Origin: Pegea sp. RAD2-039
Taxonomy: Eukaryota; Chordata; Thaliacea; Salpida; Salpidae
DNA length: 64,000 nt
Assembly (NCBI GenBank): GCA_034620365.1
Contig: JAQGEQ010000225.1
Location: 124,001 to 188,000 of the forward strand
Direction of reading: 5' to 3'
Numbering within the stretch: position 1 is the stretch's first letter; every line of letters begins with the position of its first letter. This document shows positions 45,920 through 61,255 of this stretch, in pieces. A program made the translations under genes and the position numbers. The notes under the pieces are model-generated. The model was given only the letters and a program-made list of their open reading frames with translations. It did not search any database and was not told the DNA's origin.

Positions 45920-47897
45920 CTACGCGGAAGCTTCGCTCGACTTCAACTTGTGGGCAGTGACGTCAATGTGATTGGAAGAAGATGAAGATGATGACGTATT
46001 CGTGATGACGTCATTTCCGTTGCGTTCGAAACGGTGGTGTTGATTTGATGTTGAAAGCGAATCTGCATCTTTCATATGTTCCCGGATCTTACGGATTCTA
46101 AAAGATGATGACGTCACGATGGAAGAAGATGACAACACGATGACGTCACCTGTGTTGTTGGAGATTTCGCGCGATTTCTAAAGATCGAACTGAACTTTTC
46201 GCTTTAAGAAGTTCACAATCGAGAATCGATGACGTCATCGAGATTCGTTGACTATCCATCGACGAGCGATGCGCCTGATGACGACAACGATGACGTCATC
46301 GATGGAAGACGATGATGACGTCACTTACTTCGCGCTCATGTGATAATGAAGGCCAATTGTGAAGATGTTGAATAAGAGAAGAATCAAAGAAGCGACGACC
46401 CGAGACAAACGCGCTGACCGTGATGACGCTATTCGACGATGACGTCACTTCCTCAGTAGCAGGTATCTCTTCTTTGATGTCAACTTCTCGATATTGTATT
46501 GATGACGTCACGCTGTAGAAACGATATAGTGACGTCACTTACATATGACGTCACAATCACTCACTTAGGGTCAGTACTGAGTCGCACGCGTTTGCCTGAT
46601 GATGTCATCAACTCGCAGTTGGCTTCTGTGGAAAAAAGGCGACAATGACGTCATCAGAGGATACTTAAAACTTTTTACTGTTTTCAGTTGCCCCGTTAAG
46701 CATGATGACGTCACCACTAGTAGACTGTGATGACGTCACTGTAGCGTTGTTGTTTAGCGGTGTTGACGTCATAAGTGAAGAATTGTCACTTGACAACCAA
46801 GTAGCGTCTAATGCAAAACAGTTGCTAGGCAAACAATGTATGATGACGTCATCGACTTCTTACTTTCGTTTTTTACGTTGGAAGTCTTCATATGCGACGT
46901 GGTCGCGGTAGTGACGTCACTGGCACTCGATGGCGACTTCAGCGGTGGTCGTATTCCGTCCCAATTTGAATAATCGAAAAATTCGCCCGTCGCTGGTTTG
47001 TCGATATGTAGTGACGTCATCACTCCATCTCCGCTGACGTCACGTGATTCGTTGCTAGGCAACAGCGGCTGGCCGTTGCTACCGATTGTGGTGGTATCGT
47101 AGTCGGAACAGTTTCCTGATGATGACGTCATCATCGGTTGGCGATAGTCTCGATCACTTGATGACGTCACGTGCTTGCCACGTGTCTTGCCACCTGCTGC
47201 TGTTGATGACGTCATCATTGCTTCTTTCCTCAAATCGACGTCGCGCGTTGCTGATGACGTCATTTTTGCACTGCGGTAATCACGATCAGCAGCCATGTGA
47301 CGTTGTGGACTTCGACGAAAGTCTTTGTCGATTTCGTTGTTGTCATGACAACCACCGCTACTTGATGACGTCATCGGTTTAGTTTGTTGATCTAATGACG
47401 TTACATGTAGGTGAGTACAGGTGGTGATGACGTCATCACTGACTTTGTGTCGTTTTCTGATCCGTTTGACGACTCGAAGCGGCGGCGGCGACGGATGCTG
47501 AAGGTTTGATGGATGCAGCTGTTGAAGAAGATCATGAAACGCGATTAGTCGCGATTCGACGGCAACTTACAGATCTTTGAAGGAAGTTTTCGATGTTTCA
47601 TCTCTACTGAATGACTACAAAGAAAAAGTTTGAAAATGTCGGTTGCCATGACAACCAGCATCGGGTCACCTGTCGTCCCAATCCTTGGGTTTCTCCCATT
47701 GTGACGTAGAAGTCTTAATATAGAAGTAATAGTGTTTTCCTGATGAACTGACATGCTCTGTCCAATCACCACAACGCCTTATCGCTGTCTGTTTGTGACG
47801 TCATTAGATCGATGTAGATGATGACGTTTACTCACCTTCAAATGTTTTGCTTCTCTCTCAGAAGACTTATTTGAGTGTGTAGCAGTGTTTCCATGAT
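45920..47897 (-). CDS. WAC: WW-domain adaptor with coiled coil (5' end missing)
   Basis: Ten exons on the minus strand: 47897-47836, 47788-47670, 47614-47571, 47518-47444, 47391-46864, 46807-46679, 46625-46565, 46512-46329, 46274-46150, 46097-45920; 500 residues plus a missing first exon. The WW domain is [20 protein letters not shown] then QWEKPKDW, the same words as WAC. Later RDYR repeats and the C-terminal coiled coil ([31 protein letters not shown]...[21 protein letters not shown]) also follow WAC. WAC links RNF20/40 to RNA polymerase II for H2B ubiquitination. The middle is unusually rich in MTSS/VTSS words, made by TGACGTCA in the coding frame, more than a dozen times. No initiator Met was found upstream of 47897; the exon starts in phase needing one base. 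Confidence 0.88.
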
Positions 47898-50210
47898 CTA
47901 AAAAATTAAAATTTAATCTAGAAATTTGCTATTTACTTCAACTTATTTATTATCAGAAATTAGAAAGCTTGTTTGCCAGTCACTAATCAGGTAACTGAGG
48001 CTGACAGGCTTACGTAAGTTCAGTGATGAAAGTAAATCACGAGTAGCCACTTTAAACCAAGAAAGATAAAAGATGGAAAATATTTCATGGCAATAAGGGT
48101 TTGGCTAGGGTGCGATGCATAAGTCGTGGACAACATTAGACAGTGAAAGTTATCAACATTATTAGAAACATTCATACATTATTTATTTATTCTAGTAATA
48201 ATATCAGCCATAAATTTGGATTATTTTTTAATTCATAATCTAATACATTATATATAAAATATATATTTATTAATTAGTTATTTTGATAAGAACTGAATTA
48301 TTACATTTTTTTCATAATTCATTTATTTATTCTTTATTTTCTTACTAATTTTGTTATAGGTTTATAACTTAGATTATAATTTATCAATTTATCAAATATA
48401 TTTGAACTTATATTCTAGAAATATCCAAATAAATAAAAAATTACTTTTATGTTGAAGAGATCTTTTTTCAGGATTTCTTACTTTATGTTCATTTTTTAGG
48501 TACTTTTCCTTGTTACTCATTTTTTCAAAAAATGAGGATTTTTTTCAGGTTTTTTTGTAAAATTTTATTTCAAATCAGAATTTCCTATAAAATCTTAAAC
48601 ATTAAAATAATAAAACTGATTAAAAAGAACTATTTTATGACCTTAAAATATCTAAAAAATGTTTGCTGATTAAAAAGTGAAATAAATAAAAGCATTTTGT
48701 TTAAAATAAAACAATTTGAAAAAATAAAATGTTTAATTTGTTTTTATATTTTAAGATGGTTCAAAAATTGTTTTTAGTAAAAGTAAAATTAAGAAAAGTT
48801 AAAAAAATTTAAAAGTTAAATCAAAATTCATAGAAAATATATATACATTAGAAGAAATAAGTCAGAAACACAATAAAAATAAATAAAAGCTGTCTGAAAA
48901 TTAAATAACCAATTGAATTAAATAAAATAAACTAAAATAGTTTAGTTTTGAAAAGTCGAAAAAACTTTTGATTAAATAAAAAAAGTAAATTATTTAAGTT
49001 AGTTTTAAAAAGTTTCAAATAATATTTCATGTTTAATAAGAAACTCAAACTTGAAATAAAGCTTATTTTGTTTGATTTAAATCAATTTTAAATGATTTAT
49101 GTTTAAATGAATTAGTTTATAAGAATATATACAAATAATTTAAGTTATAAAATTACAAAATTTAAATATTTATAAATAAATTTATTTATAAACCTTAAAA
49201 ACCAAATTTTAAGAAAATTTATTTTAAATTTTAAAGATAAATAAAAAAGTAATTACCTTTATACTGTCTTATTTTTATCTTTATAAAATTTATCGTTTGC
49301 TAATTTCTTAATATAATTTCCTAATATATATATTAAAAAAAAAAAAAAAAAAATAAGAATTTATAAATTAAAATAAATGAAAACAAAACTTTATAAACAT
49401 AGTCAATACTGTGAATAATAATGCTGAATAAATAGAGATAGAAATTCTATTAAAAAAGTTTATTTAAATATTAATTTATTCAAACATAAAGCTTTTTTTT
49501 ATAATTTAAATTAATTTTTAGTTAGTTCGGGTTTTTATCTATACTTGAAAAAATAAAACGAATATAAACAAACCATTTTGGAAATAAGACCAAAAAAGTC
49601 AACAAATTCATGAAATTGTCAGAAAATATTGAAAAGTGATGATTGTATTAATAATTGCTTCGTAATTAAAAGGAAGTTAAATTAATGAAGTTCGAAAAAA
49701 TTATATTTTATTGTAAGAATTAAAACTTTAGCAAATCTAATTTCTTTAAAGAAGTTTTATAAACATTTTGTTAAACTAGAAAATTATGAAACCCTGTAAG
49801 CATTTTAAATTGATAAATTTAACAAAATTTACTTTTAATGATTCAATTGACTCGATTTAAGAGTGACATTTTTCAAAATTCATTATAATGAATTTACCGA
49901 TTGATGCTACTGTTAATCTCAGCTTCTATTAATAATGAAGATGTATTTTTGAGCCAAGACTAAATTATTGATAGCATCAGTCGCAGCCATCAATGTTAAT
50001 TGAACGTTTGTTCAAAAGTCTAACAGGCAGATGAAAATCGGTCAAGTTGCTAAATTAAGTAAGTTGCTAAATGTAGCTTCTAAACCTAATTTAAGTTACT
50101 GAATCCTTTGCTTGCATATTGCATCTTTTAGACAGACCAACTTAGGACTTCCTTGTTTGAGATCTTTTTTTCGCATTTTAGGTGGAATATGCGACGAAGA
50201 CAATGAAATT
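47898..50210. other. AT-rich intergenic region upstream of WAC
   Basis: Should contain the first WAC exon, not identified. An A18-like run lies near 49340. A 27-bp phrase (GTTCAAAAGTCTAACAGGCA) near 50015 recurs near 50495, on the other side of the SINE. Confidence 0.45.
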
Positions 50211-50396
50211 GTCCTGCTTAGTGGCGAAGCGGTTACTACACCTACCTTCTAGTTAGGAAGTACCGGGTTCGACCCCAGGTGGAGACATATAAAACTCCTG
50301 AGAAAAACCATAAAAAACTCGTGAGAATGTGTGTTAGAGAGATGTGCTCTCTTTAGGCACCCTCCTTCGCATTTATATAAATAAATAAATAAATGA
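50211..50396 (+). mobile_element. Complete tRNA-derived SINE
   Basis: The head contains polymerase III promoter boxes: A box TAGTGGCGAAGCGG at 50219-50232 and B box GGTTCGACCCC at 50266-50276, in tRNA-like spacing. A body (AAAACTCCTGAGAAAAACC) follows, then the family tail GTGAGAATGTGTGTTAGAGA...CACCCTCCTTCGCATTTAT ending in AATAAATAAATAAAT. Head plus LINE-type tail is the classic SINE structure in which the tail recruits a partner LINE reverse transcriptase. Confidence 0.85.
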
Positions 50397-51433
50397 AAAA
50401 TTTTGAGTTCGCTTCCGATAACTTTCAAGTTCCAACGTTAATTGGTTGTTGAACGTTAGCATCATAGCTAAGAACTTGTGTGAACTGTTTTTTGTTCAAA
50501 AGTCTAACAGGCAGATAAAAATTCAGCATCTGAAGTCTTTTGCTGAATGTGCAACAAATGGCGTCATCGGAATAGTCACGGATGTGAATCTATTTTACCT
50601 TGATCTTGTTTAACTCTTTGCCTTTAAACGTTTTGAAAAGACTTCTGTCAGATCTTGACGTAAGAAACGCCTTTTTATTAACTTTGAGAATAAAATCCCG
50701 AAGAGCGTTGAGGTAAGTTTCAATTTGTTTTGCTTTTGTTTGAAACAGTATCGCTCAGAGCTCTCGGCAGAAGCAAGTTCTTTATGAATCTTTAAACTTC
50801 TCGTTAAGCTTTAAAACACATAAATAGACTGATAGGGTTTTCGATATGACGATTCGGAAATCTTCTCGACTTCATCATTACAAAAAATTATTCTTTTTTT
50901 TAAATGAATTTAAATGATAATTTTGTTGATAAGATTTATTGATGTAATTTTCTCTTCTTTCAATAACATTTGCAACTTCCTGATTTTCTGCTGAGTCATT
51001 TTTATTAGAGGTAGATTTGTTTATTTACTTATGATTTATTTGCAGTTATGTTTAAATGCTAATGTTGTTTGAACTTTGTATATAAAATTAACAAACAAAC
51101 AACAATAGCAAAAAGCTGAGAAATATATCAGAACATTAGAAGACATTTAAACTTTTACTATTTAAGGAATTACTTATCAGATTTCTACTCAGAAATTTTA
51201 ACTTCAAATTTTTTTAAATTTACTTTTACAAAAATTTATCTGTTTTTTTTTAAATGAAAAGTTTTGAAATTAATTGAAAAAAATCAAAGAAAATATTTTT
51301 TTTATTTTTTGTGGATTTCACAAAACAAAATCTTCATCAAAGAAAGAAAGTAAAAAGGCAGTTAGAAGTGAAGAAATGAAATTGTCAATGCAATTTGCAT
51401 ATCCGTAGAAAAAAGTCCGACAAATAAATCTTC
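50397..51433. other. Spacer downstream of BTBD10/KCTD20
   Basis: No gene recognised. Possible minus-strand polyadenylation motif TTTATT at 51301-51306. Confidence 0.4.
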
Positions 51434-53334
<1,901 letters not shown>

Positions 53335-56300
53335 CTCATTCAATCAAACATAGATAATTTACTAGAGGACAAACTAGATTAGAAAGTCCTGTAAACAAAT
53401 CAGCAATTTCATAGAATTTATTTCATAAAATGAAATTTAAGTTGTAAAAAAAGAATTAAAAAAATTAAAAATGGTAAAAAAACTGTTGATTTTGTTTTTA
53501 GTTCAGTTTTTTACTCAATCAAAAATAGATAATTTACTAGAGGACAAACTATTATCAGAATTTTTTTCATAAAAAATTAACTGGTAAAAAAAGTATAAAA
53601 AATTTTGATTTTCAAATTTTTAGTTTCTTTTGTTTCAAATCTTTAAAACTCAAAATAAAGAATTAGAAAATAGAAAGAAGCATAAAACTACACTAAGAAA
53701 AATTTGTTTAAAAAAATCTTTGATATTTCTAAAAATAGAATTTTTAAAATCAATAAATTTATGATGGAAAACTTCTAGATGACAAAAATCATTAAAAACT
53801 CAATAAAAAAATAATAACAAAAATAAAAAAGTAAAAAGATTTTTAAAAGTTTTTTAAACAAATTTTTTTTTATAATAAATAATTTTTTTTTTAATGTCTT
53901 CAAGGTTTCAATTCTGAAAGTCTAAAAAGTAAATAATAAATTTCTTATAAATTAATCAATTATTATAAAATAAATCTAATTTATTTATATATATTTAATA
54001 ATAATTGTTTCAAAAAAACATAAAAAAGTAATTTTACTTTAAAAGGAAAACTCTGTTTTTTGAAAGATATATAAAGTTTCATAATATTTGTGAAATAAAC
54101 AATTTACAAAAATCAACTTTATTTGTATCTTTAAAACTTTAATAATAAAAAGTTTTTATATAATAAGAAACAAATAATTATAATAAAAAAACAATTTCTA
54201 AACTTAATTAACAAAAAAATGTTTTTAAAGATTATAGAAACAAAATTAAAAAAAGATTTTTTTTATCAACTAAATCAGAAACAGAAAAATAAAATTTCTA
54301 AATTTTGTCACAAATTTCAATTTATATTTATTTAAATAAATTTATAACCAAAAAAAAATTAATTTCTTTTTTCAATAATCTTTTAACTGAAAACCAACAA
54401 TAAGAAAATTTCAATTGACGAGACAACTTTTAAATCTATATTTACAAGAAGACAAAAAACAAAAGATATTTGTGTAATAATCAAAAGAAAAAATGATACC
54501 AAAAGTAAATAACCAAAAGCTAGTGATGATGTCATCAAACCAGTATTCAGGTCTTGAACGAAAATGGCTTTATAAAAAAATAAAATATATTTGTAAAGTT
54601 ATAACTGATTTGTGTAAAAAGAGATTAGAAAAATAGTATTGCGGAAAAATGTGGAAATAAGTTCGTGGTTTTTCTGATACTTTAATGAGATAGTCGAAAT
54701 CTTTACTAAAAATATCTCATACTGTTAATAATTTTTACGGAATGAAAAGGAATAATAATAATATAAACTTTAAAATAAAATGAATTTAGAAAATCTTTAC
54801 ATTTTAGCTATTTTTAGATATTTTTGTAGGCTAAAGCAGTAGATGGAAAGAAATTGAGAGATATAAGAAAATTTGATCAAATTTGAGATTTAAGATAAGC
54901 TCGGTGACCTATATATAAGATATCTTTAATTTTAAGTCGTTTTAATATAAATTTAAATGTCTATTTATGAAATAAAAATAATAAAAAAAGAATTGATGAA
55001 ATTTACTTTAAAGAAAATTGAAAAGATTTTATCGGACAACGGCGAAAATTTTTGAAAAAATCAATTAATTAATTGCAGCAAATGACCTAAAAACAATACA
55101 TGACCTTGGCTGTGAGCAATACAATAATAACACAAGCACAATAACAACAATCACCTAAAACAACAACAAATTATTCAGAAAAAACAATAAGTAAAGACAA
55201 TACGTACTACTTTAGTGATATAAAACTGTTCCAGAGAGTTTGTTTAAGATAATAATGCCCTGAAGACATCCACCAAAAACCTAAAGAAAACATGAAGCAG
55301 TTGTCGTTGTCTCTCTTTGATAAATTTCTCAATCCAAGATATAAAAGTGACTATCTGAGAGTTGTTACTAATATGAGAAGTCAAAGACTTCGTGAATGTA
55401 AAGATGATGAATTTGTTGTTAAATTTTTTGCTTAGTTGCGGTCAATAGCTGATTAATAGAGGATCTTGGGGATCTAAACTGATAACTAGAAAGTAAGTTG
55501 TTAAATAACTTGATAATTAAAGAATTTTATGAAGATCAGAAGTCAGAATTTTTTTTGATCGATTCAAACACGGAAGCTGGTAGAAATTGGTGGATTGCTT
55601 GGTGGATTAATTGTGTCTTCTTTTTCATGAACTTATTAAAGAAATTAAACACAAGTTGTATTATAAAAAGATCTCTAAATAAAAATATTTCAGATGTACG
55701 AATTAATTTGTCCTTGATGTTGTGAAAATGTTCAATTCACAAAAAGGTTTGGTTTCTTTTAAAAATAATATTTTACTTCTGTGTCTTGTGAAGAAATATT
55801 CTTAAAAATGAAAGAATTATTTGAAGAATAATCCAATCTATGAAAGATTAAAATCTTTAAACAAATAAAAGAAATATTTTGCAACAAAACTGAATTTTAT
55901 TTAAACAAATAAATTCTGTCAAATCTCTTTTAAATTTTACATAAAAGTTAAAAATGTAATTTACTTAAAGAATGATTAAACTAGATATAAATAAAAGTCT
56001 TTCATAAAAACTAAAGTTTTCAAAACTGCTTTTAATTATTAGTTTGAATGATTAATTAGTTTCTGTATAAAGTTTGGTTCCATCAGTTTAGTGATTTATT
56101 TGATTAAACTGACTTCAAAACTGAACAGGATTCAACTCAAAAAAATTCAGCTTTTAGAATAGGAAACCAATTAGACTCAAACAAAATTCTTTTTTTTTTG
56201 TATTTCTTTAAAAGTGTAACTAATTACTGAAGTAATTTCTTATTGATTGTGGAATAAAAAAATCGTTATTTAGAAGTCAACTTTCTACTTTCGACAAGTT

Positions 56301-56580
56301 TCTGTTTACTTTCAATTTTTAATATTTAAAAAAGATCTTTGGTAAGTTCTGTTCTTCAAATTTGTTCTAAAATTTAAACAAATGAGACAAGTAAAGTTGG
56401 GATACTTGTAATATACAAAAAATTGTACAAAAATGCTTTCAACATAATATTTGGGAACAAAAAAGTTTGAAAAAATTGCTGGTAAGATTATACATGATAA
56501 AAATAAAAAAAAAATTTACAGAAAGTACCAGGATTATAAAATGATTTACAAATAATTTCTAGACAACCAAATAACTACAT
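53335..56580. other. AT-rich intergenic region
   Basis: More than 3 kb with no gene, RNA or repeat that I can support. The palindrome TGACGTCA is absent apart from a degenerate copy near 54525. A phrase ATAGATAATTTACTAGAGGACAAACTA occurs at 53350 and again at 53525. Confidence 0.5.
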
Positions 56581-58712
56581 CTAGTCCTCCGCTTCTTTAA
56601 CTTGAGATAAAGACATCAAGCGGACTTGTTCAGTTCCTCCATCTGTATCTACATCATCTAAAAACATCAAGATTTAATAAAGTCAACAAAATATCATTTC
56701 TCCTAACTGAGATCATCTTCATAAAGTTTGTGTGATGGTGCATACAACCAGAGAACAACCATCGTGTAAATGTTCCACAAACCATATGTACCAGTAAAGA
56801 AACCAGAATTTGATTGGATCTCAGTCGAAAACCATTCCTCAGCCATTCTTCCAACAGACTATTTTCAATATTAGATTTGTTGGTGAAATTTAAACAAATA
56901 ATTTACTTGTTGTAGAAAAAAGAAGATGATAGTGATTAAAGCTGTGAAGAAAGTGAAGAAAAGAAGAATGTAGAAACGTTTTACAATCTTCTCGAACTTC
57001 TTACGACGTTCAGTTGGAAGAGTGAACCTCCGCTTATAATGAATCGACCTAATAGCCTAAAAACAAAAACCGACTAAAACGGCGTTTTACATAAATGGCT
57101 GAGTACCTTGTATATGAGATAAAGTAACATAATAAGATACAAAGCAGCAAATATTCCACCAACTACCAACAGAGTATAAGCAGCTGAGTGATTACTCCAA
57201 ATAGTAGCGGAAGGAAGCATAACCTGGACACCTCTCTCAGCCATCTCGAATGAAAGCATTGATAAGGTTGCTATGGAGATACATAACAACTGGTATTTGT
57301 AAGCAGTAATCTGGTTGCGATGTGGTTGATCCTACAACATGTGACGTTATCAACAGGAAGTGACGTCATGTGAGATTACCATCAGGTGCTCCCCGATGAA
57401 GATGATCCAGAAGCAGAAGAGGATGACGTAGACGAGTCCTTGACGAAGATCTGTGAAGACCAACATCCAGTAGACATCGAAGAAAATGGTGAAGAGCTCA
57501 AAAGGAAGATTGAGGAACTCCATGGAGAGAGCGAAGAAGAAAATGATTCTAGAAAAAAAAAGTGTTTCCAAACAACTTTTTTATAAATTACAAATTTACT
57601 TTTCAATCAAAGTTGATTTTCTGGCGAGTTCGCGGACACGTTTCCAGTACCAGACGATTGGCAACAGAAGCAGGACACTCATCACTACCTTCAAACTAAT
57701 CCAAACTTTCGTGAAACCACCAGTCTGCATAATACTCTACAACAACAACTAGTTGATGACGTAATCACATGTGACGTCATCACCAACCACGAAGTCGATG
57801 TTTTCCATGCGGCCCAGGTTTGTATTTGTGCTTCCACCGATAGTGGTCGGCAAGTGGAGGTTGATAAGGTAGTGTTTATGAGGTTGAGAACCTAACAAGA
57901 ATAAGTGAAGAGGTTCACAATCATATTCATATCCGATGTATTGATCAGTCTTCGGATGGTTAAAGACACAATCAAGATCTCGCTCTTCTGTTGCATGGAA
58001 GAGTTCTTCCCACGCTTCTTCGGATTTGTGACTCATTACATCATTGCTGTAACCAACTCTGATCTTCATCGTCAAAACTGATCCTTTCTCTATTTGATGA
58101 TTTTATTAAAGTTGGTCACGTGATCAAACTGGACCTACTGATTTCACTGCTCGGATTATAGGAAGTCCTTAAACTGATTAGAGTCAACATGAACTGAAAC
58201 CATCTAGAAAGCTCTAAAGAACTTTGAGGGACGATTAAAGCAAATACAACATTATCAGCCGATACATCGTTAGTTTTACCAGCCTCAAAACTTTTCTAAA
58301 TGAAATAAAAGTTAGATTTCGAAGTACATTTGCTTCTAAGTACCAATATTTCACATTTCTTTGGTAGATACCAGTGGTTTGGTGAAAAACTTCTGTTTAT
58401 GCAAGGTATTGAAGTTTGGGGAATTACCATCGCTGGTTGAGGAGCTAAAATTTCGATGAAAATCTTTTTAAAGTTTTAAATCTTTCAAGAAATACTTTTA
58501 TTTAAGTTTTTATCAAATATTTATTTATTTTCTTCAGCAATAATATTCAAATAAATAAAATTAATTATGATTAAATTTATTGAAACTTTAATAAGTGAAT
58601 ACTAACCAACACAAGCTCCAATAATTATACAAACTAATTCCAAAATAACAAAAAATAAACTAATAAGCAACATTTTCCTTGTTGACAAATTTTCTAGGAT
58701 TGTTCCCGCCAT
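56581..58712 (-). CDS. WLS: Wntless, Wnt cargo receptor
   Basis: Ten exons on the minus strand: 58712-58607, 58444-58344, 58295-58139, 58083-57788, 57724-57600, 57548-57380, 57331-57107, 57056-56907, 56858-56708, 56657-56581; 518 residues (human 541). The start [16 protein letters not shown] copies the conserved WLS N-terminus. Lumenal part: [38 protein letters not shown]. Membrane part: [92 protein letters not shown] carries lipid-modified Wnt proteins from the Golgi to the cell surface and is needed for Wnt secretion. The segment just before GGFTKVW is a few residues shorter than in human. Introns range from about 43 to 162 bp, and only three carry TGACGTCA. Confidence 0.95.
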
Positions 58713-59808
58713 TATAATCCAGTTTTATTCCTCAAATTGTAAGATATTTCAAAATATTTTTATCAATAACCTTTAAAAAAAGTGATTTTAATTTTTATAT
58801 CATTTTAATCAAAAAAATTTGTATAAAAAAAACGGCTTTAATTTTAATAAATAAAATTTTAATAGTTTAAATTGAAAAAAAATGTCTGTGACTAGAAAAT
58901 TAGTTGTTATTTTCGACTAAATTATTCGACAAAACCGAGACGGGCTACCGGATAACTAGCAGGCATGAGTGATTTTGAAACTTAGTTTTGAAACAAACTG
59001 GCTTAAAACATTTTGGCTTCATCAAAGATAAAATTACAATCAAGTTTCAGTTCTAGAACAGGAGACAAAAATAAATGAATTTTTATAACTAAAACATAAA
59101 TTTTCTTCACAATAATTTTGAAATTTTAATATTCAGCTTACTAAAAACTACATTAAAACTTTTTATCTTTATTCAACTGATCATTTTAATTAATTTTCTT
59201 TAGCTTTTATAGCTTTCACTAATTCCTACTTATAGCTTATTTTTAAGGAATACGTTTTTAATAGAATGTTATTTTGAAGCTGCTAATTACTTATCACCCT
59301 CTTTCACCAAGTATACGATTTATCTGCCAGACTAATTAGTTCTTGGTTCGTAATTTTAGGAACAAAACTCAGAGTGCTGAAAATAATTTATTAAACTTCA
59401 TGCTTGTAGAACATGAATGAACTTGCTTTTTTTTGTAAGTCTTTAGTGGCTTCGACTTACGATTCAATATTTGAAGAACAAGCAACACAACTTCTCATGT
59501 TTTGGAAGATATTTAATATTTCAATTCAGTATTCTATTAGTTAGTCGTTTAACAGTTGAGTAAATTGGATTAGAGCTTCGATCTTATCTAAAAGAATTCT
59601 ACAGATTTTGAAGAAATAAGATTTTTACTGTCTTTGTATATGATTAGTAGCTCTAGAAGAATCTCATTAATATTGAGAATGTTAAACAAACTATAGACAA
59701 TTCTCGAATTCTCAACTAAATAAACAAAATCAAAATTTGATAAAATCAAAAAAATAAAATTTTGAAGATTTTAAAAAGAATTTCTCAGAAATCAAAGAAA
59801 ATAAAAAA
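58713..59808. other. WLS upstream region
   Basis: AT-rich. Positions about 59015-59390 are repeated, diverged, at 61375-61690, which suggests a transcribed 5' UTR exon of WLS or a segment duplicated with it. No separate gene recognised. Confidence 0.45.
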
Positions 59809-60990
59809 TTAATTCTTCAATTTGTTGCTAAGAAACCAAGACAACGCATATAAGCATCCTATTGGACGATTCGAAATGCTGGAATCCTCCATAAAAGTCT
59901 TTATCTGATCCACAGGAAGATAGTAAAGATCAATCATCTCATCTTCATCTTCAATCCCACCACCAGCAGCGACCTGAACAATTCATATTTAAATCTAAAT
60001 TTCAGAAAAGGGAATTCACCTTATCTTCAGCGGTGACTTCGATATAGAAGACATGTCCCACAGTCCCGCTTGCTCCAACTTCTCTGCACAAAAAGAGTCA
60101 GAAACCGACCAATCAGCAGCCAGTAAATTGTACCTATGAACTGTAATCAGTTCTAACTTATCAGCAGAAACTTTATAACCAGTTTCTTCGAGAACTTCAC
60201 TCGCAGCGATGTTCCTCGGAGTATCTTCTCTATCGATGAGTCCCGCGCACAGCTCATAAGTGATCGCGTTAGATGGATTAGCAGCTAAAAATAAATTGAA
60301 GATATTTTGTGAGTTTACAAACTTGTTTTTTTAACTTTTGTTCAAGGCTTTTGCTTCTTCACATAACGTCATGTAAACAGCTGAAAAATAATATTTAAAA
60401 AAGCATGAAAATATTTTGATGTTGAAAACAAACCCGGTCGAAATTGACGAACCAAAACAATAGATTTGCTGGTCGAATCATAGATCAAAATAGAGACACT
60501 AAAAAACAAAAAGTTGACACTTTGAACTTTCTTGATAATATTTTTTACCTATTTTTCTTGATGCAATAATCCCAAGTCTTTATTTTTCCATCCTTCAAAA
60601 TAACCAAGGTCAAAAAAATTGATAAAAATTAAGATGGTTTAGTCATAAGGTAATAAAGTAAATAAAAAGTAAATTTTGTTTGTTTATTTATAGAAAATAA
60701 ACATTAATATTTCAAATCAATAAAATTTATTCATCAAAATTAAACAATTATTTAAAATAGAAAAATTTAAAAAGATTTTATTCAAACTAATGACAATTAT
60801 CTAAAAAATCATCTAAAAAAACAATCAAATCAGCAATTCATAAATGTTTAATTAAAAAATAATAATAAATTGAAGAATGTTTTGTCAGAATCTTATTTTA
60901 GTGACAAACCTGCTTAAAAGTGACTTGCTTAGGTTTAATATACTGAGAGTCAAAGCAATCTAAAGTTGATAATATTTGAATTTTATCCAT
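59809..60990 (-). CDS. NUDT14: Nudix hydrolase NUDT14 (UDP-sugar diphosphatase)
   Basis: Seven exons on the minus strand: 60990-60910, 60592-60549, 60498-60434, 60380-60336, 60284-60134, 60083-60020, 59973-59809; 204 residues (human 222). Matches in order: MDKIQILSTLDCFDS, KTWDYC, ILIYDSTSKSIVLVRQFRP, YELCAGLIDRED then AASEVLEETGYKV (Nudix box with the Glu-Glu metal ligands; the usual Arg before the first Glu is Ser), GASGTVGHVFYIEVT, and VAAGGGIEDEDEMIDLYYLP with the SWFLS tail. NUDT14 hydrolyses UDP-glucose and ADP-ribose in the cytosol. The non-canonical residue in the Nudix box also varies in human NUDT14 (Lys). Introns lack TGACGTCA. Confidence 0.92.
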
Positions 60991-61255
60991 AATAAAATGA
61001 TCTTAGCAAAAATTAACCTAAAAATAAACTTTATTAGCTAATAATTTATATTACTTTATGTTTGAAATATAAATAATAATTTATAAATATATTTAAACAA
61101 ATATATTTATAAGTTGATAATTCAACTTTAGATTCATAAATTTAAACAGAATAATCTATTCAAAACAAAACTATCAATCCAAAATGAACTCTGGACCATT
61201 TGCTTTCGGTTTTATAACCTGATGAGAAAGATTTAATGTTCAGCTTTCAGATTAA

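Noticed and set aside
46702..47382. Plus-strand ORFs full of MTSS opposite WAC
   Set aside because: The palindrome TGACGTCA reads the same on both strands and opens frames on both; only the minus strand gives WW and coiled-coil domains with spliced continuity.
55498..55725. 75-codon plus-strand ORF
   Set aside because: No recognisable domain, no supporting exon neighbours, composition of AT-rich spacer.
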